Source of the DNA: Weimeria sp002480925
GTDB lineage: Bacteria; Bacillota; Clostridia; Lachnospirales; Lachnospiraceae
Length of the DNA: 64,000 nucleotides
Direction: 5' to 3'
NCBI RefSeq assembly: GCF_052064335.1
Contig: NZ_JBQHVU010000002.1
Location: 62,001 to 126,000, forward strand
Shown here: in pieces, positions 24,121 to 33,009 of the stretch
How the letters are laid out: the number at the start of each line of letters is the position of its first letter
Position numbering within the stretch: position 1 is the stretch's first letter
The notes under the pieces: generated by a model
Databases searched by the model: none
The model's input: the letters and a program-made list of their open reading frames with translations, nothing else
What the model was told of the DNA's origin: nothing
Position numbers and translations under genes: made by a program

Positions 24121-25650
24121 ATGGAAATACTGATCGTAGATGATGAGGCAATCGAGAGAAAGGGGCTTATAATGCTCCTTAGGAGAGAAAAGCTTGACTG
24201 CCATATAAGAGAGGCATCAAACGGAAAGCAGGCTCTTTCGCTGCTGTCCGAGACAAGGGCGGATCTGATGCTTACCGATATTAAGATGCCATTCATGGAT
24301 GGACTTGAGCTTACAGAGATCTGCGCCGAGAGGTATCCGGAAATGAAGATGGTGATCTTTTCCGGATACGGTGAGTTCGAGTACGCAAGAAAGGCAATGC
24401 AAAACGGCATCACCAACTATATACTAAAGCCCGTCGATCCGGCAGAGTTCCATAAGACAATAGAGGGGATAACCAAGCAGATGTATGAGGAAGCACTGGA
24501 GAGTGAAAACCGTAATAAACGCGGTGACTTTATCCTGGAGCATGTCCTTCTTACTCTTGTGAACGGAGTGGATCCGGAGAGCCTTAATGCTTCGATCAGG
24601 AATATACTGCCGGATGACTTTGCCTATGATTACTCTATCATGGTTCTGCTTTCAGCTGATCATGATTTCTTCGGACTTGGGGCCATGAACTTCGGTGAGG
24701 ATATGAAGACTGCTCTTGGAAGAGAGTTTACCTATCTGAATATAGATCCTATGAACAGCCTTCTTTTATTCAGTGGAGAAATAAGTGACAGGAGAAGACT
24801 GGGGAAGGAAATAGCAGCAGCTGTCGAGAAGAGATACGGGACTACGCCATATATTGCCGTATCAGAGCCTCTGCCGGGAGGAAGAGCTAATCTGAGGGCG
24901 CTTTCAAGGAGCTATGAGGATCTGGAGACTCTGATGGAGAACCGTTTCTATCTGCTCGATACCAAGGTATTCATATCAGGAGAGGGTGTCGAGGGGACTC
25001 CGGATCTTAGTGACATAGATTCAGATCTTCTTATGAAGCAGATCAGACAGGATATAAACCTTAAGGATATGGTCGGACTCCGCGAGCACTATGAGAGGCT
25101 CTGTGACAAGTACAGGAAGAATGCAGCCTTTTCCCAGATCTATGTGAAGTTCGTCTTTTCGAACCTGATGAAGGAGATCTATGATGCGCTTCCGAAGGAC
25201 AATCAGGACTCTCTTTCAAGCGATGTGGACAGGCTATATCGTACGACAGATTTTTCAGAGGTGATGAATATCTTAGATAAGGGCATATCCCTTCTGGAAT
25301 CGACCTGCCTGTCAGCTACCAGGACCAATCACAGGGAGATAGATACAGTAAAGAAATATATCTATGAAAACTATGACAGGGAGCTTTCGATAGAGGCACT
25401 TGCAGAAAAGGTATATATGGCTCCGAGTTATCTGTCACATGTGTTCAAGAAGGAGACAGGCCAGACGCTGTCCAAGTTCATAAAGTCTCTCCGTATGGAG
25501 AAGGCAAAGCAGCTCCTTACAGATACACATGAGAAAATAGTAAATATCAGTGCTTCGGTCGGATATCCGAATGTATCCTATTTCTGCAAGAGCTTCAGGG
25601 AATATTACGGAGTAAGTCCGCAGAAATATCGCGATGAAGAGGACAGTTAA
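24121..25650 (+). CDS. YesN-like response regulator (receiver + AraC HTH)
   Basis: The 509-residue protein has an N-terminal receiver domain (ILIVDDEAIERKGL; phosphoacceptor Asp in LMLTDIKMPFMDG; Lys in YILKPVDP) and a C-terminal AraC double HTH (LAEKVYMAPSYLSHVFKKET and ASVGYPNVSYFCKSFREYYG). The ATG at 24121 is chosen over an upstream in-frame one because AGGTGG lies six bases before it. It is directly followed (stop next to ATG) by its sensor kinase. The pair most likely controls the carbohydrate ABC transporter at 27487. Confidence 0.93.
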   Translation: MEILIVDDEAIERKGLIMLLRREKLDCHIREASNGKQALSLLSETRADLMLTDIKMPFMDGLELTEICAERYPEMKMVIFSGYGEFEYARKAMQNGITNYILKPVDPAEFHKTIEGITKQMYEEALESENRNKRGDFILEHVLLTLVNGVDPESLNASIRNILPDDFAYDYSIMVLLSADHDFFGLGAMNFGEDMKTALGREFTYLNIDPMNSLLLFSGEISDRRRLGKEIAAAVEKRYGTTPYIAVSEPLPGGRANLRALSRSYEDLETLMENRFYLLDTKVFISGEGVEGTPDLSDIDSDLLMKQIRQDINLKDMVGLREHYERLCDKYRKNAAFSQIYVKFVFSNLMKEIYDALPKDNQDSLSSDVDRLYRTTDFSEVMNILDKGISLLESTCLSATRTNHREIDTVKKYIYENYDRELSIEALAEKVYMAPSYLSHVFKKETGQTLSKFIKSLRMEKAKQLLTDTHEKIVNISASVGYPNVSYFCKSFREYYGVSPQKYRDEEDS

Positions 25651-27378
25651 ATGTCACACAGGATCAGAAATCATTTGGGACGCAGGTTCAGGGATCTTTC
25701 TCTAATCAGAAAGATCATGTTTATCTATATTTCTATAAGCGCCCTTCCTATACTGATACTTGGTATAGCTCTGGTAAGTCAGGAGGGCAGAACGCTTCGC
25801 ATAAGCGCAAGGAGCGCAGTAAGGCAGACCCTTATGCAGTCAACGGCCCAGATGTTATCAGACATCAGGGTCTATGATAATCTGGCAAATTATATAGCCT
25901 ATAATCAGTCGGTCAGCGATGTATTAAGCAGTAATTATAATGGCAGGAGCTTCGAGCTCTATGAGCAGCTGAATAAGACCGTTGACCCTATTCTTACATC
26001 ACCAACATATTTTTCACATGGGATAAATGGGATTACTATCTATGTAGACAGGGATATTCCAGAGCATGGAGATTCGATCGCTCCGCTTTCATCAATAAAG
26101 GATAAAAAATGGTATAGGGATAACAGGGCAGATTTCGGTGCAGCCTCAGTCATTCTAATAGACAAGAAGGAAGACAAGGTCCGGCTTGTACGTACAATGC
26201 CTCTGATGGAGCAGAACGGAGTGAATGGCATCCTCTGCCTGGAGCTTGATTATAATGATTTCTTCGGAGAATACAAGGATATATGCGGAAAGGGACAGGG
26301 ACTTTTTGTCTTTAATAAGGATGGAGAGGCCATTTACAGAGCAGGAGAGGCAGGGAAGATAAAAAATTCTGGAGCATATTTCAAAAGGGAAACATATGAC
26401 GGCCATTATATTGTAAAAAGGCGTATCTCAGGGACAGACCTTACAGCGGCAATTTACACCGGTATAGGATTTTCGCCGGCCCAGCACAAGACAGTGATAC
26501 TGGCCTTTCTGGCATATATAGCTATAGTAGCATCTACACTATATATTGCATCAGTATTATTCAATCATTATGTGGTAGAGGATATATCTGCCCTTGGAAA
26601 GAACATGGTAGAGGTAGGAAAAGGCAACAGGACCCTTACTGTAAAAAGCGACTCAGCCGATGAGATAGGAGATCTGATCCGCGGCTTCGGATCCATGCTG
26701 GATGAGGAAAATGTGCTGATAAAGGAAAACTATGAGAATAAGCTGGCTTTAAGAAAATCTGAAATGAAGGCCCTTCAGGCCCAGATCAACCCGCATTTTC
26801 TCTATAATTCACTTTCTCTTATCAACTGGAAGGCGATAGAGGTAGGGGCAGATGATATATCAAGAATCACGCTGGCTCTGTCCAACTTTTACCGGACATC
26901 ACTTAACAGGGGGAAAAACGTCCTTACAATAGAGAAGGAAATAGAAAACGTAAAGAGCTATATAGCCATCCAGCTCTATATGCATGACAACAGCTTTGAT
27001 ACAGTTATAGATATAGATGAGGAGATCCTGCCCTATGAGACCTTAAATCTTATCCTGCAGCCGCTTGTGGAAAACGCCATCGATCATGGTATAGATATGA
27101 AGGAAAGCGGAAGAGGCTATATAAAGATAATAGGCAGGCAGGATCAGGATACGATTGTTCTTACTGTTTCTGATGACGGAGTAGGAATGGATGAGGAAAC
27201 GGCAGAAAAGATCACCACATTCAAGAGTCATGGATACGGACTTGCAAATGTAAATGAGAGGATAAAGCTCTTTTATGGAGAAAAATATGGGGTAAAGGTA
27301 AAGAGCAGGGTCGGTTTTGGGACCATATGTACGATTACTATCCCAAAAATTCACATAAAAGACAAAAATCAAACATAA
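25651..27378 (+). CDS. YesM-like sensor histidine kinase
   Basis: The 575-residue membrane kinase has a first transmembrane helix at about 22-42, an extracellular sensing region, a second helix at about 280-303, a HAMP linker and a His_kinase/HATPase pair. The phosphoacceptor is in LQAQINPHFLYNSL (about residue 380); the ATP lid has DDGVGMDE and GYGLANVNERI. Such LytS/YesM kinases sense polysaccharide-derived signals. It starts one base after the regulator stop, GAGGAC being the only ribosome-binding-like sequence. Confidence 0.93.
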   Translation: MSHRIRNHLGRRFRDLSLIRKIMFIYISISALPILILGIALVSQEGRTLRISARSAVRQTLMQSTAQMLSDIRVYDNLANYIAYNQSVSDVLSSNYNGRSFELYEQLNKTVDPILTSPTYFSHGINGITIYVDRDIPEHGDSIAPLSSIKDKKWYRDNRADFGAASVILIDKKEDKVRLVRTMPLMEQNGVNGILCLELDYNDFFGEYKDICGKGQGLFVFNKDGEAIYRAGEAGKIKNSGAYFKRETYDGHYIVKRRISGTDLTAAIYTGIGFSPAQHKTVILAFLAYIAIVASTLYIASVLFNHYVVEDISALGKNMVEVGKGNRTLTVKSDSADEIGDLIRGFGSMLDEENVLIKENYENKLALRKSEMKALQAQINPHFLYNSLSLINWKAIEVGADDISRITLALSNFYRTSLNRGKNVLTIEKEIENVKSYIAIQLYMHDNSFDTVIDIDEEILPYETLNLILQPLVENAIDHGIDMKESGRGYIKIIGRQDQDTIVLTVSDDGVGMDEETAEKITTFKSHGYGLANVNERIKLFYGEKYGVKVKSRVGFGTICTITIPKIHIKDKNQT

Positions 27379-27395
27379 ATCAAAAAAGAGTAATA

Positions 27396-27424
27396 TTTAC
27401 GTCCTCCCAAATCAACCTTATAAT
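27396..27424 (+). promoter_or_regulatory. Promoter of the sugar ABC transporter operon
   Basis: TTTACG (27396-27401), 17 bases, TATAAT (27419-27424), well placed 60 bases before the substrate-binding protein gene. Confidence 0.65.
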
Positions 27425-27486
27425 ATACATTGTAAACAAAAATTTTCTTAAGCCGGTTATAAAAGGCGAAGAAGGAGGAACAAGAC

Positions 27487-28800
27487 ATGAAGGCAAAGAA
27501 AATCGTAGCAACCCTTCTTACTGCTTCAATGGCAGCAGGAATGCTCGCAGGATGCGGTGGCTCAGCAACAAAGAGCAGCAGCACTGGAAAGGCAAGCAGC
27601 TCTTCCAAGAAGACTGAGACCAAGGATGTTACACTTACAGTCTGGGGTCCGCAGGAGGATCAGGCAGCCATCGACGGCAAGGATCAGTACAAGGATGGTA
27701 TCCTTAAGTACATGTGTGACCAGTTCAACGAGGATCATCCTGAGTGGAACATCACATTCAAGTACGGTGTCTGCTCCGAGGGAGATGCCAGGGACACAGT
27801 CACAAAGGATGTTGATAACGCTGCAGACGTTTATATGTATGCAAACGATCAGATCCCTGCACTTGTAAATGCTGGAGCCCTCGCTCAGATCGGCGGTAAC
27901 TATGCAGATCAGGTAAAGAAGGACAACGATAATTCTATCTCAACTTCAGTTACATTCAAGGACAAGGTATACGGAGTTCCTTATACTGGAAATACCTGGT
28001 TCCTTTACTACGACAAGAGCAAGTACTCAGCAGAAGATGTAAAGGATCTGGACACAATGATGTCAAAGGATCTTGGAAAGGGCGTTACAAACTTCGCATT
28101 CGCTCTTGACAACTCATGGTATATCTCAGCATTCTACTATGGAGCAGGCGGAACACTCTTCGGAGCTAACGGCGATGATCCTAAAGCAAAGTGTGACTGG
28201 GACAATGATCAGGGAATCGCAGCTACAAAGTACATGGTAGCACTTGCTAAGAACCCTAAGTTCTCAAACGAGAAGGATGGTTCATCTATCGCCAAGTTCA
28301 AGGACGGAAAGCTCGGAGCTTACTGCTCAGGATCATGGGATGCAGCAGCTATTAAGGAAGCTCTTGGAAAGAACTTCGCATGCACACAGCTTCCTGCAGT
28401 AACAATCAACGGACAGAAGGGTCAGCTCTGCGCCTTTGCTGGATCAAAGGCAATCGGTGTTAACCCTAAATGCAAGGATCAGGATGTAGCAGTAGCACTT
28501 GCTTCTTATCTCGGATCAGAGGCCTGCCAGAGGATCAGATTTGAGGCTCGTGGAATCATCCCTTGCAACAAGAAGCTCATTGCATCTAATACAGTTCAGA
28601 AGGATGAAGTCGCAGTAGCTCAGGCAAATACAATTGCCAACACCTCAAAGACACAGCCTGTACTTGACGAGATGGGCGCTTACTGGGATCCGGCAGCAAC
28701 CATGGGCGGCGAGATCGTTAACGGAGATGTAACAGACGCTAACGCAGCAGAGAAGACCAAGAAGATGGTTGAGGGAATCAACAGCCAGATAGGCAAGTAA
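27487..28800 (+). CDS. Sugar ABC transporter substrate-binding lipoprotein
   Basis: The 437-residue protein starts with a lipoprotein signal peptide ending LAGCGG (Cys at about residue 23), then a Ser/Lys-rich linker and a type 1 solute-binding fold (LTVWGPQEDQ). MalE-like features include YGVPYTGNTWFLYYDKSKY and GKLGAYCSGSWD. It should capture maltodextrin or a related oligosaccharide outside the membrane for the two permeases downstream. AAGGAGG precedes the start. Codon use is of the high-expression type. No ATPase gene is present; a shared MsmX-type ATPase elsewhere is expected. Confidence 0.93.
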   Translation: MKAKKIVATLLTASMAAGMLAGCGGSATKSSSTGKASSSSKKTETKDVTLTVWGPQEDQAAIDGKDQYKDGILKYMCDQFNEDHPEWNITFKYGVCSEGDARDTVTKDVDNAADVYMYANDQIPALVNAGALAQIGGNYADQVKKDNDNSISTSVTFKDKVYGVPYTGNTWFLYYDKSKYSAEDVKDLDTMMSKDLGKGVTNFAFALDNSWYISAFYYGAGGTLFGANGDDPKAKCDWDNDQGIAATKYMVALAKNPKFSNEKDGSSIAKFKDGKLGAYCSGSWDAAAIKEALGKNFACTQLPAVTINGQKGQLCAFAGSKAIGVNPKCKDQDVAVALASYLGSEACQRIRFEARGIIPCNKKLIASNTVQKDEVAVAQANTIANTSKTQPVLDEMGAYWDPAATMGGEIVNGDVTDANAAEKTKKMVEGINSQIGK

Positions 28801-28832
28801 TCACCAGAAACCAAGGTCTTGATATTATCACG

Positions 28833-28878
28833 AAGAACCCTGGCGCTCTCCGGGTACCCGGGGCGTCAGGGTTCTTTT
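28833..28878 (+). terminator. Attenuator hairpin between binding protein and permeases
   Basis: A long G/C-rich stem from AAGAACCCTGGCG (28833-28845) to CGTCAGGGTTCTT (28864-28876) with a short T run. It lies inside the operon, as seen in malE-malF gaps, and would make binding protein more abundant than permease. Confidence 0.75.
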
Positions 28879-28894
28879 ACAGAGGACAAATCAT

Positions 28895-30271
28895 ATGAAG
28901 AAACAAAAGGTAAAGGATCCGGAGGAGATCACATTCCGAAACGCCCTTGCCCATGGAGACGCAGCGACGAGATGCTCGGCAGTGATCATGGGAGCCGGGA
29001 ATTTCGCGCACAGACAGATAGGAAAGGGACTTATGTATCTGGCTGTGGAGCTTCTCTTTTTCCTGTATATGGCAGAGCTCGGAGTTGGATTCTTAAAAGG
29101 ACTCGTAACTCTTGGAACCAATAAGGGAGGAGAGGTATGGAATGACGCCAAGCAGGTATATGAATATACCTCAGGCGACAACTCTATGCTTTTCCTGCTT
29201 TATGGAACCTTCACACTATTTGTGATTTTCTGCTTCGCCATGGTATGGGCTGACGGACTTAGAAGTGCCTACAAGTCACAGATCTATGCAAAGCACGGAA
29301 GACACTTAAACACTTTTGCAGAGGATATAAGGTCGCTGTTTGACGGCAATCTCTACAAGTTCCTGCTCAGCGGACCATTAGTCTGCATCTTTGCATTCAC
29401 TATTGTACCGCTGGTTTTCATGGCTCTGATCGCATTCACGAACTACGATCAGCATCATCAGCCGCCTGGCTCTCTTTTCCACTGGGTAGGTCTTGAGAAT
29501 TTCCAGGCCATGCTCTCATCCGATAACGGACTGGGATACGCATTCTGGCATATACTCGGATGGACCATTGTCTGGGCAATATTTGCAACATTCTTAAACT
29601 ATATCTTTGGAATTGTCCTTGCTCTTATTATTAACAGAAGGGATACGAAGCTCAAGAGCCTGTGGAGATTCATCTTCGTGCTTTCTATCGCAGTACCTCA
29701 GTTCGTATCGCTGCTTATCATGAGGACAATGCTTCAGCCTGACGGAGCAGTAAATGTACTGCTTAAGAATGCAGGACTGATTCAGAAATCGCTTCCATTC
29801 TGGACTGATGCGACATGGGCAAGGGTTACGGTAATAATAATAAACCTCTGGGTAGGTATACCGTTTACAATGCTTCAGGTAACAGGAATCCTTCAGAATA
29901 TCCCTAAGGAGCTTTATGAGGCAGCAGAGATGGACGGAGCAGGACCGCTTACTATCTTCTTCAAGATAACAATGCCATACATCCTGTTCGTAACGACTCC
30001 TTACCTGATCACATCCTTCGTAGGTAACATCAACAACTTCAATGTCATCTACCTGCTTACAGGAGGAGCTCCGGTTTCCATGGATTACAACAATGGAACC
30101 GCAGGAAAGACAGACCTGCTTGTAACCTGGCTCTATAAGCTGACAATTGACAAGAAGAACTATAACTACGGTGCAGTCATCTCGATACTCGTATTTATAC
30201 TTTCCGCCACGTTCTCACTTATAGCGCTTAAGAAGTCAAAGGTATTAGAAAACGAGGAGGCGTTCCAGTAA
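28895..30271 (+). CDS. Sugar ABC transporter permease (MalF-like)
   Basis: This 458-residue inner-membrane protein is longer than minimal permeases: about 150 N-terminal residues with two or three extra membrane segments precede the core, as in MalF. The EAA loop ELYEAAEMDGAGPLTIFFKI (about residues 340-360) marks the ATPase contact. It forms the channel with the next gene. Start ATG with GAGGA upstream. Confidence 0.92.
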   Translation: MKKQKVKDPEEITFRNALAHGDAATRCSAVIMGAGNFAHRQIGKGLMYLAVELLFFLYMAELGVGFLKGLVTLGTNKGGEVWNDAKQVYEYTSGDNSMLFLLYGTFTLFVIFCFAMVWADGLRSAYKSQIYAKHGRHLNTFAEDIRSLFDGNLYKFLLSGPLVCIFAFTIVPLVFMALIAFTNYDQHHQPPGSLFHWVGLENFQAMLSSDNGLGYAFWHILGWTIVWAIFATFLNYIFGIVLALIINRRDTKLKSLWRFIFVLSIAVPQFVSLLIMRTMLQPDGAVNVLLKNAGLIQKSLPFWTDATWARVTVIIINLWVGIPFTMLQVTGILQNIPKELYEAAEMDGAGPLTIFFKITMPYILFVTTPYLITSFVGNINNFNVIYLLTGGAPVSMDYNNGTAGKTDLLVTWLYKLTIDKKNYNYGAVISILVFILSATFSLIALKKSKVLENEEAFQ

Positions 30272-30272
30272 T

Positions 30273-31118
30273 ATGTCAAGACAAGCAAGAAATATATTGG
30301 TCCATGCGATCCTTGTTGTACTATCAGTGATATGGCTGTTCCCTCTCTTCTGGGTAGTCATGATATCATTCAGGGCAGAAAAGGGCTCCTACACGACCAC
30401 CTTCCTGCCAAAGAGCTGGACCTTAAAGAATTACACGACACTCTTTACAGATACAGATGTATTTAACTTCCCAAGATGGTTCTTAAATACTCTTGTTGTG
30501 GCTCTGGTATCCTGTGTAATAGCTACTTTCTTTATAGTAAGCATAGCATATGTAATGAGCCGTCTCAGATTCAAGGCCAGAAAGATGATGCTCAACATGA
30601 GCCTGATCCTTGGTATGTTCCCTGGATTTATGGCCATGATAGCTATCTATTACATCCTTAAGGGTGTAGGTCTTACTCAGGGAGGACTTAAGCTCGTAGC
30701 TCTTACTATTGTCTACTCAGGTGGCGCAGGAATCCTTAACTATTTCGTATGTAAGGGATTCTTTGATACCATACCTAAGGAGCTCGATGAGGCCGCAAGG
30801 CTTGACGGTGCTACCAATATGCAGATCTTTACAAAGATCACCCTTCCTCTGTCGAAGCCGATCGTGGTATATACGATACTTACCTCCTTCATCGGACCAT
30901 GGTGCGACTTCATCTTCAGTAAGGTCATCATCGGTACCGATGCCAACTACTATACTGTGGCTATCGGACTCTGGAATATGCTCCAGAAGGAGAATATCTA
31001 CCAGTGGTACACCAGATTCGCCTCAGGTGCTGTATGTATCTCGGTTCCTATCGCAATACTCTATATCGCGATGCAGAAATACTATACAGACGGACTCACA
31101 GGAGCCGTCAAAGGCTGA
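30273..31118 (+). CDS. Sugar ABC transporter permease (MalG-like)
   Basis: The 281-residue protein has six membrane segments and the EAA motif ELDEAARLDGATNMQIFTKI near residue 170. It begins one base after the MalF-like gene stop, with GAGGAGG inside that gene. The C-terminal YYTDGLTGAVKG is typical of maltose-type MalG. The operon ends at a strong terminator right after it. Confidence 0.93.
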   Translation: MSRQARNILVHAILVVLSVIWLFPLFWVVMISFRAEKGSYTTTFLPKSWTLKNYTTLFTDTDVFNFPRWFLNTLVVALVSCVIATFFIVSIAYVMSRLRFKARKMMLNMSLILGMFPGFMAMIAIYYILKGVGLTQGGLKLVALTIVYSGGAGILNYFVCKGFFDTIPKELDEAARLDGATNMQIFTKITLPLSKPIVVYTILTSFIGPWCDFIFSKVIIGTDANYYTVAIGLWNMLQKENIYQWYTRFASGAVCISVPIAILYIAMQKYYTDGLTGAVKG

Positions 31119-31124
31119 TGAATA

Positions 31125-31159
31125 TAAAGCCGCCCCGGCTGGGGTGGCTTTATTTTTTT
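31125..31159 (+). terminator. Terminator of the sugar ABC operon
   Basis: TAAAGCCGCCCC (31125-31136) pairs with GGGGTGGCTTTA (31141-31152) around GGCT, then seven T. Confidence 0.9.
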
Positions 31160-31167
31160 GTTTGTTG

Positions 31168-31173
31168 TATAAT
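31168..31173 (+). promoter_or_regulatory. -10 box seven bases before a start codon (leaderless candidate)
   Basis: A perfect TATAAT lies seven bases before the ATG at 31181 and no ribosome binding site is present. No good -35 is visible; it would fall in the terminator stem. Confidence 0.45.
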
Positions 31174-31180
31174 TTTTATC

Positions 31181-32839
31181 ATGAGAAAGAAGATTGTACA
31201 ATTACTCTGCCTTTGTATGCTGACGGTCTTTTGTCTGGTATGCGCCTGTCTAACGGGTGATAAGCAGTATAGATCTGCCGAGAGAGAGCGTGTCATGAGG
31301 GCAGCGTCAAGGACTCCATTCGGCAGATATCCGTCAAAGGTGACCTATACCTTAGGCAAGCTTTCGGCAAGTAACAGATCCAATATGCCATCAGGCGATT
31401 CCTATCAGGATAATGCCTATACCAGGTATGTTGAAAAAAGGATCAACGTAGTAAATAAGGACGTATTTGAGCTTAGTGACAATAACTACAACGACCGTGT
31501 ATCTATCTCGATCGCTTCAGGAAATATGCCTGATGTATGTCTGGTGAATGATGAGTCAACCTTGCGGAGACTTGTAAGCGCGGGCCTTGTCGAGGACCTG
31601 ACCACCGCTTACAGGAACTGCGCCTCATCGAGGATCAAGAAGATATATGAGTCATACGGTGATGAGATATTTGAGCCGGTGACCTTTAATGGCAGGCTCT
31701 ATGCCCTTCCCGAGACCAATATAGACAACGGTCCCTCTCTTCTATGGCTCAGACAGGACTGGATGGATGAGCTTGGTCTTTCTGCTCCTGTGGATATATC
31801 AGATGTAAGGACCATCCTTAAGGCTTTTAAGAGGGCCTATCCTGATTCTACGGGTCTTATCACGACTCCTGAGCTTACAGGAGATGCTGGGTATTCTCAG
31901 GAGTATCAGACCGATATCATTTTTGCAGCCTTTTCATCCTATCCAGGCCAGTGGTATAAGAAAAAGGGGCAATATGTCTACGGTTCTGTCCAGCCTGAGA
32001 CAAAGGAGGCTCTTTCTTATCTCCGGGATATGTATAAGGAGGGGACTCTCGACCGGGATTTCTTTGTCAGGGATTCAGGTAATCTGATAGATCTTGTTAC
32101 AGAAGGAAAATGCGGGGCTTTTTTCGGACCCTGGTGGGCTCCGAACAATCCTCTTATCGATTCAGTAAAAAAGGACAGCAGGGCCAGATGGATGCCATAT
32201 CTTATCAAGACGGATTCTCAGGGCTTTACCAGCTTCCCCTCACAGAATCCTAATGGCAAGTTCGTAGTCGTAAGGAAGGGCTATAAGCATCCTGAGGTCG
32301 TTATGAAGATAGTAAGCGTGCTCTTTGATGATCTCCCTTACGGGAAGCCTGCGACAAGGGAGCTTGAGGACTACTATATAAATAATGTGGATCCTACTGC
32401 AAGACCCCTGTCAGTAAACGTTGATTTCAAGAATGCCCTTACCATCTGCTATAATGACCTTACAGCAGTCCTTCATGGCAAGATGAAGGCATCCTCTTTA
32501 GACCTGCTGGAGGGCTCCTATTATGAGGCCTGCAGGGACTATCTGAAGTCAGGGAAGGACTCTGATAAGGGATTATACAACTGGGCAGCCTATACCTCAA
32601 GGATTACCGCCTGCAGAGCCTTTACCAACAATAAGGTAAGGGAGGTGAATTGTCTTCATAATATAGAGACAGACGCTATGAAGAAGCGCTGGTGGAAGCT
32701 TAAGGAGCTTGAGCAGAAGACATTTCTGACCATCGTCACAGGAGAATCCCCCTTAAGCAGCTTTGATGAATTCACTAAGGAATGGTACAGACAGGGAGGC
32801 GGACTTATCACCTCTGAGGTAAGATCGCTTTATAAATAA
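31181..32839 (+). CDS. Extracellular solute-binding protein (second, larger)
   Basis: From the ATG at 31181 the product has 552 residues. It opens with MRKK, a hydrophobic stretch and VCACLTG, a plausible lipobox, then a solute-binding fold of the large LplA-like group (SGNMPDVCLVNDESTLRRLV, FNGRLYALPETN, PSLLWLRQDWMDELGL). The longest frame starts inside the MalG gene, but those residues do not look like a signal peptide. There are no permeases of its own nearby; it may feed the transporter upstream or act as the ligand-sensing partner of the two-component system (inference). Confidence 0.8.
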   Translation: MRKKIVQLLCLCMLTVFCLVCACLTGDKQYRSAERERVMRAASRTPFGRYPSKVTYTLGKLSASNRSNMPSGDSYQDNAYTRYVEKRINVVNKDVFELSDNNYNDRVSISIASGNMPDVCLVNDESTLRRLVSAGLVEDLTTAYRNCASSRIKKIYESYGDEIFEPVTFNGRLYALPETNIDNGPSLLWLRQDWMDELGLSAPVDISDVRTILKAFKRAYPDSTGLITTPELTGDAGYSQEYQTDIIFAAFSSYPGQWYKKKGQYVYGSVQPETKEALSYLRDMYKEGTLDRDFFVRDSGNLIDLVTEGKCGAFFGPWWAPNNPLIDSVKKDSRARWMPYLIKTDSQGFTSFPSQNPNGKFVVVRKGYKHPEVVMKIVSVLFDDLPYGKPATRELEDYYINNVDPTARPLSVNVDFKNALTICYNDLTAVLHGKMKASSLDLLEGSYYEACRDYLKSGKDSDKGLYNWAAYTSRITACRAFTNNKVREVNCLHNIETDAMKKRWWKLKELEQKTFLTIVTGESPLSSFDEFTKEWYRQGGGLITSEVRSLYK

Positions 32840-32847
32840 ATTTCCTC

Positions 32848-32876
32848 TTGACATATTTCAAGAAATAGTATATCCT
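32848..32876 (+). promoter_or_regulatory. Promoter of amt
   Basis: TTGACA (32848-32853), 17 bases, TATCCT (32871-32876). The predicted start, about 32883, is just before the regulatory hairpin. Confidence 0.7.
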
Positions 32877-32887
32877 TTATCACATCA

Positions 32888-32938
32888 CAGACAAAGACGT
32901 CTGGTGCGCTATATAGCGCATCAGGCGTCATTTTTTTT
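32888..32938 (+). promoter_or_regulatory. Terminator/antiterminator leader of amt
   Basis: CAGAC-[AAAGAC]-GTCTG (32888-32903) forms a five-pair hairpin with a six-base A1/G4 loop. Bases 32896-32910 also pair along their whole 15-base length with 32915-32929 to make a terminator with an ATAT loop and eight T (32931-32938). The two folds exclude each other. Loop sequence and overlap match the leader at 4870, so one RNA-binding regulator (ANTAR type is the best guess) probably acts on both. Only one hexaloop hairpin fits between the promoter and the terminator. Confidence 0.7.
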
Positions 32939-33009
32939 GGGAATTGGAAGAGCATGGCCTTACCTGCAGAGAAGCGATGCGGCTTCCGTTTCTGGAATAG
33001 GAGGAAAAA

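Noticed and set aside
30709..31260. 183-residue plus-strand frame overlapping the MalG-like gene
   Set aside because: It is an off-frame reading of a clear permease; it runs through the terminator and shows no domain.
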